A stretch of DNA of 14,344 nt, taken from contig JAJYGY010000397.1 in NCBI GenBank assembly GCA_021790555.1, positions 1-14,344 of the forward strand, read 5' to 3'. Below are positions 7,300 to 12,578 of the stretch, in pieces; the first letter of the stretch is position 1, and the number at the start of each line of letters is the position of its first letter. A model generated the notes under the pieces. It ran no database searches. It was not told the DNA's origin and worked only from the letters and a program-made list of their open reading frames with translations. The position numbers and the translations under genes are program-made. Source of the stretch: a bacterium. GTDB lineage: Bacteria > Oederibacteriota > JAJYGY01.

Positions 7300-8040
7300 A
7301 TGGAAACCTTCGCGGTGATGGATGGGGTCCCGGAAGCCCCGTTGCGGGCAAGGGCCTACCCTGAAATTGAGAAGCTGCACAGCATCAGCCAGGCCCTGGT
7401 CCACGACTTCACCCTCCAGGACATCCTTCAGAGGATTGTGGGCATCACGGCGGAACTGATGCAGAGCCGGATATGCTCCATTCTGCTCCTGGACGAATCC
7501 AAAGGCGAGCTGGCCATCGCCGCCACCCAGAGCCTGTCGCAGGCCTACTGCCGCAAGCCGGCCATCAAGGTCAACCAGGGGATTTCCGGCAGGGCCGTGA
7601 GGACCCAGCAGGCCCAGATCGTGCCGGACGTCCGGGTGGAACAGGCCTACTGCTTCCAGGACATCGCCCGGCAGGAGGGCGTTGTTTCGCTGCTGTGCGT
7701 GCCCATGATGGTCCGCAACCGGGTGGTGGGGATCCTCAACAGCTACAGCTCCCAGCCGCACGCCTATTCTGAGATGGAGGTGAAGCTGCTTTCCATGGTG
7801 GCCAGCCAGGCCGCGGTGGCCATTGAAAACGCCAGGTTGAGGGTGGCCACCGCGGCCATCCAGCAGGACCTGGAGACCCGCAAGCTGGTGGAAAGGGCCA
7901 AGGGGTTGCTGATGGCGGAAAACGGCTACAGCGAGCCCGAGGCCTTCCGCTACATCCAGAAGCAGAGCATGAACACCCGCAGGCCCATGCGCAAGATCGC
8001 GGAGTCCATCCTGGCCGCGGCGGAGTCCAAATCGTTTTGA
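7300..8040 (+). CDS. GAF-ANTAR RNA-binding transcription antiterminator
   Basis: 246 residues, cytoplasmic, no signal or membrane segment. A GAF sensor domain covers about 35-180, with ICSILLLDESKGELAIAAT, NQGISGRAVRTQQAQIVPDV and the closing helix VASQAAVAIENARLRVAT. After a helical linker, an ANTAR domain covers about 190-240: LETRKLVERAKGLLM, ENGYSEPEAFRYIQKQSM, and KIAESIL. ANTAR domains of NasR/EutV type bind paired RNA hairpins and stop terminator formation; most are switched by an attached receiver or a small-molecule sensor, here GAF. The ligand is unknown. ATG 7300 has GGAGG five bases upstream inside the longer GGAGGAGG. The gene is followed by its own terminator and then by the structured leader of the porin gene, a plausible but unproven target. 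Confidence 0.9.
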   Translation: METFAVMDGVPEAPLRARAYPEIEKLHSISQALVHDFTLQDILQRIVGITAELMQSRICSILLLDESKGELAIAATQSLSQAYCRKPAIKVNQGISGRAVRTQQAQIVPDVRVEQAYCFQDIARQEGVVSLLCVPMMVRNRVVGILNSYSSQPHAYSEMEVKLLSMVASQAAVAIENARLRVATAAIQQDLETRKLVERAKGLLMAENGYSEPEAFRYIQKQSMNTRRPMRKIAESILAAAESKSF

Positions 8041-8067
8041 CCATCTTTTTTTCCCGGAAGGCCCTGG

Positions 8068-8123
8068 ATCCGGCCCTTGAAAGCCCTTTAAAACAAAGGG
8101 TATTTCTGGACCGGATTTTTTTT
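8068..8123 (+). terminator. Terminator of the GAF-ANTAR gene (nested stems)
   Basis: An outer stem ATCCGG (8068-8073) with CCGGAT (8111-8116) encloses an inner hairpin CCCTTT (8084-8089) with AAAGGG (8095-8100), loop AAAAC. The outer stem is followed directly by a T-run (8116-8123). It lies 27 bases after the GAF-ANTAR stop. The large interior makes it less standard than the other terminators here. Confidence 0.6.
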
Positions 8124-8141
8124 GTTTCCAATTCGTTAAGA

Positions 8142-8176
8142 CTTCGTAAAAAAAATGTTTTTAACGAAGGCTTTTT
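8142..8176 (+). terminator. Second terminator-like hairpin upstream of the porin leader
   Basis: CTTCGTAAAAA (8142-8152) pairs with TTTTT-A-ACGAAG (8158-8169) with one bulged A, then GC and five T residues (8172-8176). The stem is AT-rich and the T-run short, so it is weak as a simple terminator. It could be a backup terminator or, if the porin transcript begins upstream, an attenuator. Confidence 0.4.
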
Positions 8177-8221
8177 GTGGTAAATAAGTGCCTTGTGATT
8201 TGGCTAGTGGGCAACCCGAAA

Positions 8222-8233
8222 CGCTCTTTGACA
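8222..8233 (+). promoter_or_regulatory. boxA-like antitermination element in the porin leader
   Basis: CGCTCTTTGACA closely matches the boxA element of bacterial rRNA leaders (E. coli TGCTCTTTAACA; many species have G at the ninth position). A small GGG-CAA-CCC hairpin lies just upstream at 8209-8217. A 6-bp stem CCTTGT (8191-8196) / ACAAGG (8244-8249) encloses the area. TTGACA at 8228-8233 could instead be a -35 box, but no acceptable -10 box lies 16-18 bases on. No rRNA gene is nearby. Confidence 0.4.
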
Positions 8234-8267
8234 TTCATTCGAAACAAGGAACCTTTTGGAACATCCT

Positions 8268-8370
8268 AGCTTTGAAAGGAGGGTGACCGATCCCAAATAC
8301 GGCGAAGTACTGATTTGGTTTTATTGAGTAAAACCAAAGCTTCATCCCGGCCTTAGGAGTAGGGCGCGGG
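8268..8370 (+). promoter_or_regulatory. Candidate cis-acting RNA switch in the porin leader
   Basis: Three pairings compete. A: CCAAAT (8293-8298) with ATTTGG (8313-8318). B: TTTGGTTTTA (8314-8323) with TAAAACCAAA (8329-8338), a perfect 10-bp stem with loop TTGAG. C: AGCTTTG (8268-8274) with CAAAGCT (8335-8341). A and C can coexist; B excludes both. A further hairpin uses CCCGGCCT (8346-8353) and GGGCGCGGG (8362-8370) with one bulge. Close to the start codon, CTCC (8391-8394) can pair with GGAG (8404-8407) of the ribosome site. I do not recognise a named riboswitch class. Confidence 0.45.
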
Positions 8371-8413
8371 GTGACTTCATCAGTAGGTAACTCCCATCCC
8401 AAAGGAGGAAGTA

Positions 8414-9550
8414 ATGCGCAAGACATCGAAGATGATGTTGGTGGCAGCGGCTGCCGCCAGCCTGGCTTCGGGAAGCCTGTTCGCCGACGTGAGCCTCAAG
8501 ACCTCGGGCTACGTCACGGGCTTCTACCAGGCCAACCTGAACAATCTCGGCGACATCCGGCCCGCCCTGGGCAACAACAGCAACGTGAACGCCAACGAGT
8601 TCAGCTTCGGCGCGGGCCAGTTGTCCCTGGTGGGCAAGGATTCGGCCAACGGCGTGGGCGGTGAACTGGACATCCTGTACAGCCCGATCATCAGCCTGTC
8701 CAACGCCCCGATCGAGCAGGCCTTCGTGGATTTCAACGCGGGTCCGGTCGGCTTCAAGTTCGGTAAGTTCTTCGCCGGCATCGGCGCGGAGTCCCTGGAC
8801 GTGACGAACGACCTGAACTACAGCCGTTCCATCCTGTTCGGCGCGGTGCCGACCTTCCTGAACGGCTTGGCCGTGAACTACAGCATCGCCGGGCTGGGCA
8901 TCACCGGGTTGATCGCCAACAACACGGACGAGAAGTTCTTCCCTGATGCGACGCCGAGCGACAGCGCCGACCTGAACGGCAAGGACCTGGGCGTGTCGTT
9001 GAACTACAGCCTGGCCGGGGTGGGACTGACCGCCACCTACCTGCTGGAGCCGACCACCTACGACGCTTTCGGGAACAAGCTGGTGTCGATGGTGGGTTCG
9101 GAGAACAACGACTACCTGGACGTGGTGGTGAAGGACCAGCTGATGGACAACCTGGGCCTGCAGGGTGAGTACCTGTACAAGACCCACATCGCCTCCGCCG
9201 ACACGCTGGCGGGAAATGCCCAGGGCAGTTCGGTCACGGATCCGTCCACCGGCAACCAGGTCGCCTTCTCCCCCAAGCAGCAGGGCTACGCGCTGTACGT
9301 GAACTATGCCACGCCGGTCAGCGGCCTGTCGCTGATCCCGCGCTATGAGCAGCTGTTCACCCCGGATAAGGGCGGCAGCGTCACCGAAATCAACGAGGGA
9401 ACGATCACCCTGAAGTACGTGACCGGCGCCCTGGCGCACAGCCTGGAGTGGAGCCACGCGTACACCACCACCGCTCTGTTCCCGGTCTACGACGGGAAGT
9501 ACCTGTACAACGCGGACACCCTGACCTACGCCGCCACGTATTCCTTCTAA
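8414..9550 (+). CDS. Outer-membrane beta-barrel porin, OmpL-like BBP2 family
   Basis: 378 residues. Signal peptide 1-24 (MRKTSKMMLVAAAAASLASG, cut after LFA). The mature part is made of alternating, Gly- and aromatic-rich strands (LKTSGYVTGFYQANL, VSLNYSLAGVGLTATYLLEP, ITLKYVTGALAHSLEWSHAY) and ends in YSF, the C-terminal Phe recognised by the Bam machinery. The stretch 111-143 (PVGFKFGKFFAGIGAE, then NYSRSILFGAVP) fits the signature of beta-barrel porin-2 proteins. It would form a passive channel in the outer membrane; substrate unknown. ATG 8414 has AAAGGAGG five bases upstream. Few codon types are used (many CTG, AAC, GGC, ACC), as in highly expressed genes. It stands alone between a long structured leader and a strong terminator, as expected for a heavily transcribed single gene. 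Confidence 0.88.
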   Translation: MRKTSKMMLVAAAAASLASGSLFADVSLKTSGYVTGFYQANLNNLGDIRPALGNNSNVNANEFSFGAGQLSLVGKDSANGVGGELDILYSPIISLSNAPIEQAFVDFNAGPVGFKFGKFFAGIGAESLDVTNDLNYSRSILFGAVPTFLNGLAVNYSIAGLGITGLIANNTDEKFFPDATPSDSADLNGKDLGVSLNYSLAGVGLTATYLLEPTTYDAFGNKLVSMVGSENNDYLDVVVKDQLMDNLGLQGEYLYKTHIASADTLAGNAQGSSVTDPSTGNQVAFSPKQQGYALYVNYATPVSGLSLIPRYEQLFTPDKGGSVTEINEGTITLKYVTGALAHSLEWSHAYTTTALFPVYDGKYLYNADTLTYAATYSF

Positions 9551-9567
9551 GCGGCTCGGGTTCAAGA

Positions 9568-9602
9568 CCCCTTCCCGGGAGACCGGGAAGGGGTTTTTTT
9601 TT
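9568..9602 (+). terminator. Strong rho-independent terminator of the porin gene
   Basis: CCCCTTCCCGG (9568-9578) pairs perfectly with CCGGGAAGGGG (9583-9593) around a GAGA tetraloop, followed by nine T residues. It lies 17 bases after the porin stop and separates the porin from the MBL-queE-queC cluster. Confidence 0.93.
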
Positions 9603-9613
9603 CCCTCCCCGCC

Positions 9614-9642
9614 TTGACTTCCCATGCCCGGCGGCCTAATTT
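9614..9642 (+). promoter_or_regulatory. Candidate promoter of the MBL-queE-GGDEF-queC cluster
   Basis: TTGACT (9614-9619, 5 of 6) and TAATTT (9637-9642, 3 of 6) with a 17-base spacer, right after the porin terminator and 40 bases before the first start codon. No preQ1-type riboswitch is recognisable in the short leader. Confidence 0.5.
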
Positions 9643-9681
9643 GGGCCGGCTTTGTTGTCTCGGCTCGCGCTAGGGTGGGGA

Positions 9682-10323
9682 ATGGAAAATCTTTTGACGG
9701 TCCACACGCTGCTCAACGGGCCCTTTGAGGAGAATTGCTACCTGGTCCACCTTCCGGGAAGCCGGGAAGGGATTTTGGTGGATCCGGGCTCCTCGCCCAA
9801 GGAATTGAAGGAAGGCATCGCCGGGACCGGGGTCAAGCCCGTGCTCATCCTTGCCACCCACGGCCACCAGGACCACGTGGGCGCGGTCCAGGAGATGAAG
9901 GACGCCTTTTCGGCCCCCTTCCACTGCCACCGGGACGAGGAGGAACTGCTGGAGGGGCTGGAGGATTCCTACGCCTTCTACGGCATGGGCAGCACCCGCC
10001 GGCCCAAGGTGGACCGCTACCTGGCCGACGGGGAGCAGGTCGAAGCGGCCGGGCTGAAACTGGCCGTGCTGCACACGCCCGGGCATTCGCGGGGAAGCCT
10101 GTGCTTCCTGCACCGCGGGTCGGCCACGCTTTTCTCCGGCGACACCCTCTTCAGGCGCAGCATCGGCCGGTCGGACTTCCCCGGGGGGTCGGCCGAGGCC
10201 ATTTTGAATTCCATCCGCGGAAAACTTTTCACCCTGCCGGAGGACACCCGGGTGCTGCCTGGCCACGGCGGGGAAACCAGCATCGGCGCCGAAAAGAGGG
10301 AAAACCCCTTCGTCAAGGGATGA
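9682..10323 (+). CDS. MBL-fold metallo-hydrolase, glyoxalase II / YcbL-like
   Basis: 213 residues, cytoplasmic. The metal site of the metallo-beta-lactamase fold is complete: His60, His62, Asp64 and His65 in THGHQDH, His135 in HTPGHSRGS, Asp154 in FSGDTLF and His195 in LPGHGGET. The FRRSIGRSDFPGGS stretch and the ending GAEKRENPFV are typical of the YcbL subgroup of hydroxyacylglutathione hydrolase-like proteins, which lack the long C-terminal substrate domain of true GloB. It probably hydrolyses a thioester; the natural substrate is not known. ATG 9682 follows a G-rich GGTGGGG; an upstream in-frame start at 9652 would add ten residues absent in the family. It is the first gene of a same-strand run and is 27 bases from queE, but a link to deazaguanine synthesis is only positional. 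Confidence 0.87.
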   Translation: MENLLTVHTLLNGPFEENCYLVHLPGSREGILVDPGSSPKELKEGIAGTGVKPVLILATHGHQDHVGAVQEMKDAFSAPFHCHRDEEELLEGLEDSYAFYGMGSTRRPKVDRYLADGEQVEAAGLKLAVLHTPGHSRGSLCFLHRGSATLFSGDTLFRRSIGRSDFPGGSAEAILNSIRGKLFTLPEDTRVLPGHGGETSIGAEKRENPFVKG

Positions 10324-10350
10324 CCCCCGCGCCGCGCCCGGGGGCGGACC

Positions 10351-11154
10351 ATGAGCCAAGCCAATCCACCAGGGGTTCCCATCGAGGCCCGGCCGGGCTG
10401 CCTGAGGGTGACCGAAACCTACCTGTGCCTGGAGGGCGAGGGGGTCTCCCTGGGCTGCCCCACCTTCCTGGTGCGGCTTTCGGGCTGCAACCTGCGCTGC
10501 TGGTGGTGCGATTCGAAGTTTTCCAGCTTCGACGAGAGCGAGGCCAGGGAGCTGGGCTGGGAGGCCCTGCGCGACATGGCCCTGGAATCCGGGGCCGGCT
10601 GGGTCTCCTTCACCGGCGGGGAGCCCACCTTCCGGGGGGGCGGGGAAATGGAAAGCCTGGCCCTGCTCTGCCGGGCCCTGCGCGGGGCCGGCAGGAAGGT
10701 GAAGGTGGAGACCAACGGCCTGCTCCTGCCCGCGGCTCTGGACGGGGCGGTGGACCTGTGGAGCGTCGCGCCCAAGTGGGACGGCAGCCTGGACGGCGGG
10801 GCCCAGTCCACCCCGGCCATGCGCTTCGACCTGGGCGCGCTGGCCGAGTTCTGCCGCCGCTTCGGGGGCGGGGGGCTGCAGCTGAAGTTCGTGATCACCT
10901 CCGATTCCAGGGGCCTGCCCAGGGAATCGGACCTGGAAAGGGTCCGCTCCATCCTGGCGGCCCTGCCGGAGGCCCGCCGGACGCCCGTGCTGCTGGTGCC
11001 GGAGGGGCTTTCCAGCGGCGCCGACTACGCGGCGCGCTGCCGGGCCCTGGGCGAGGCGGCCCTGGCCGGCCTGAAGGATTTCTGGCGGGGCTGGGACCTG
11101 CGCGTCCTGCCCCAGTGGCACCGCGTGCTCTACGGGGACGCGCGCAAACGTTGA
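10351..11154 (+). CDS. queE: 7-carboxy-7-deazaguanine synthase, radical SAM enzyme
   Basis: 267 residues. QueE converts 6-carboxy-5,6,7,8-tetrahydropterin to 7-carboxy-7-deazaguanine (CDG) on the way to preQ0 and queuosine. Seen: TETYLCLEGEGVSLGCPTFLVRLSGCNL near the N-terminus, the cluster-binding Cx3Cx2C formed by Cys46, Cys50 and Cys53 in CNLRCWWCDSKF, the SAM motif TGGEPT at 88-93, VETNGLL, and SVAPKWDGSL (the Ser-x-x-Lys region that contacts substrate). WRVLPQWH-like LRVLPQWHRVLYG closes the protein. GGGGCGG before ATG 10351 is a weak ribosome site. It is followed after 28 bases by a GGDEF-like gene and then by queC. queD, queF and tgt are not in the window. Confidence 0.92.
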   Translation: MSQANPPGVPIEARPGCLRVTETYLCLEGEGVSLGCPTFLVRLSGCNLRCWWCDSKFSSFDESEARELGWEALRDMALESGAGWVSFTGGEPTFRGGGEMESLALLCRALRGAGRKVKVETNGLLLPAALDGAVDLWSVAPKWDGSLDGGAQSTPAMRFDLGALAEFCRRFGGGGLQLKFVITSDSRGLPRESDLERVRSILAALPEARRTPVLLVPEGLSSGADYAARCRALGEAALAGLKDFWRGWDLRVLPQWHRVLYGDARKR

Positions 11155-11182
11155 GCCCGCGACACCGAAACGGAGGTCAAAG

Positions 11183-11839
11183 ATGATGCTTCCCCTTCTC
11201 CTGTTCGTCAGCGCGGCCCTGCCGCTGGCCTTCGTGGGCCTGCACGTGCACAGCCTGTACCAGGCCGCCGCCACCTTCCTGCTGGCCTGGGTGGCCCTGA
11301 CCTCGTGGAAGGCCAAGGTGGAGGAAAAGGCCCGGCTCGGCGGCCTGGACCCCCTCACCGGGCTGGCCGACGCGCCGGCCTTCACCACGCGCCTGCGCCA
11401 GGAGATGGCCCGGGCGGCCCGGTTCGGGCGGGGCGGGGCCGTCATCTTGCTGGCCCTCCAGCGGAGCGAGGGCCTGGACAAAAAGCACGGCGCCGGGGCC
11501 GCCCGGGAGGCCCTGCGCCAGGCCGCCCAGACCCTGCGCCACGTGACCCGCAGCGTGGACTTCCTGGGGCGCTGGGACGAGGCCAGCCTGGCCCTGGTGC
11601 TGCCGGAAGTGGAGCTTTCCGAGGCCGGGGCCGCGGCAGAAAAGCTGCTCAACGCCGTTTCGCGCGTGCGGGTGCGGCTTCCGGACGGCACGCGCATGGG
11701 CGGGGTGACGGTGAGCCTGGGCCTGACGGGCTTCGGGGGCCGGGGCGAGACCCTGGCGCGGGTGATGGAGCGGGCCGGGGCGGCGGTGGCCGCGGCCGGC
11801 CGCAAGGGAAGGAACAAGATCGCGGTCTTGAAGGGATGA
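11183..11839 (+). CDS. Membrane-anchored degenerate GGDEF-domain protein
   Basis: 218 residues. Two hydrophobic segments (about 3-20 and 25-42) form a hairpin anchor, and a GGDEF-fold domain occupies 52-218. Frame elements of the family remain: DPLTGL at 56-61, GVTVSLGLT, and the ending AAGRKGRNKI. The active parts are gone: the site that should read GGDEF is DEASL (132-136, in GRWDEASLALVLPE). The usual D-x-D-x-F-K-x-x-N-D stretch reads ALQRSEGLDK, and GH-x-x-GD reads GAGAAR. It should therefore neither make nor properly bind c-di-GMP at these sites, and is more likely a structural or binding partner. ATG 11183 has GGAGG (11172-11176) upstream; ATG 11186 is an equal alternative. It is locked between queE and queC, four bases before queC, so it is co-expressed with the pathway. 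Confidence 0.8.
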   Translation: MMLPLLLFVSAALPLAFVGLHVHSLYQAAATFLLAWVALTSWKAKVEEKARLGGLDPLTGLADAPAFTTRLRQEMARAARFGRGGAVILLALQRSEGLDKKHGAGAAREALRQAAQTLRHVTRSVDFLGRWDEASLALVLPEVELSEAGAAAEKLLNAVSRVRVRLPDGTRMGGVTVSLGLTGFGGRGETLARVMERAGAAVAAAGRKGRNKIAVLKG

Positions 11840-11843
11840 GGCG

Positions 11844-12554
11844 ATGAGCGCGGCGGCCGGGCGGGCGCGGGGCGGAAAAAAGGGGGTCTCCCTCAGGGCG
11901 GTGGTGCTGCTTTCGGGCGGACTGGATTCGGCCGTGGCGGCGGCCTGGGCAAGGAGCCGGGGCAGGGAACTGCACGCCCTGACCCTCCTCTACGGCCAGC
12001 GCCATGCCCGCGAGGCGGCGGCGGCCCGTGCCCAGGCGCGGGCGCTGGGGGCCGCGCGCCACGAGGTGCTGCGGGTGCCCCTGGCGCGGGTCGCCCAGGG
12101 AAGCCTGCTGAAGGGCCGCGCGGCATCCCCTCCGGGGGCGGGAAAGGCGGGGCCCATCCCCGCCACCTACGTCACGTTCCGCAACGGTGTCTTCCTCTCG
12201 CTGGCATTCAGCTTCGCCGAGGCCGTGGGCGCGCGCGAGGTCTGGGGGGGCTGGTGCCGCACCGACCATTCCGGGTACCCCGACTGCCGGCCCGCGTTTT
12301 TCCGCGCCATGGAGCGGGCGGCCTCGCTGGGCACGCGGGCGGGCAGCCAGGAGGGCCGGGGCATTTCGGTGGTGGCCCCCCTGGCCGGGCTTGGCAAGGA
12401 ACAAACCGTGCGCAAAGGCCGTATTCTGGGGGTTGATTTCGCCCGCACCTGGTCCTGCTACGCCGGGGGGCGCGTGCCCTGCGGCCGCTGCGACGCCTGC
12501 CGTTTCCGCGCCGAGGGATTCCGCCTGGCCGGACTCCGCGATCCCCTGGCCTGA
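11844..12554 (+). CDS. queC: 7-cyano-7-deazaguanine (preQ0) synthase
   Basis: 236 residues, as usual for QueC. The ATP-dependent enzyme turns CDG and ammonia into preQ0. Seen: PP-loop LLSGGLDSAVA (SGGLDS at 24-29), LLYGQRHAREAAAA, PATYVTFRNGVFLS (the TYVPARN region of the family), DCRPAFFRAME, KEQTVRKGRILGVDF, and the zinc site with Cys205, Cys213, Cys216 and Cys219 in SCYAGG...PCGRCDACRFR. ATG 11844 lies four bases after the GGDEF gene's stop; AAGGGA seven bases upstream is the ribosome site. A basic, Gly/Ala-rich 15-residue N-terminal extension precedes the first strand and could reflect a later true start, but no better one is seen. It is the product-side partner of queE in the same transcript. 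Confidence 0.93.
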   Translation: MSAAAGRARGGKKGVSLRAVVLLSGGLDSAVAAAWARSRGRELHALTLLYGQRHAREAAAARAQARALGAARHEVLRVPLARVAQGSLLKGRAASPPGAGKAGPIPATYVTFRNGVFLSLAFSFAEAVGAREVWGGWCRTDHSGYPDCRPAFFRAMERAASLGTRAGSQEGRGISVVAPLAGLGKEQTVRKGRILGVDFARTWSCYAGGRVPCGRCDACRFRAEGFRLAGLRDPLA

Positions 12555-12578
12555 TCCCGCGCAAGGATGGGAGGTTCC

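Larger units (their letters stand above)
8041..8413 (+). promoter_or_regulatory. 373-base non-coding region: terminator plus long structured leader of the porin gene
   Basis: No convincing coding frame spans this AT-richer stretch. In order it holds a terminator for the GAF-ANTAR gene (8068-8123), a second hairpin with a T-run (8142-8176), a weak extended -10-like TGGTAAATA (8178-8186), a boxA-like element (8222-8233), a switch-like group of hairpins (8268-8370), and the porin ribosome site AAAGGAGG (8401-8408). A second AAAGGAGG sits at 8275-8282 with no good start codon after it. The porin promoter is not certain. If transcription starts near 8190, the leader would be over 200 bases. Confidence 0.6.

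Noticed and set aside
8275..8327. 14-residue leader peptide starting at GTG 8283 after AAAGGAGG
   Set aside because: The GTG overlaps the last G of the ribosome-site-like sequence, leaving no spacing for initiation; no biased amino-acid run suggests attenuation.
8268..8400. Known riboswitch (c-di-GMP, glycine, guanidine) in the porin leader
   Set aside because: The conserved core sequences of those classes as I know them are not present.
9603..9681. preQ1 riboswitch ahead of the queE/queC cluster
   Set aside because: The short leader has no recognisable preQ1-I core or A-rich tail.
9670..11817. 715-codon open frame on the minus strand opposite the MBL-queE-GGDEF run
   Set aside because: Antisense to three recognisable genes, with low-complexity composition and no ribosome site or domain.
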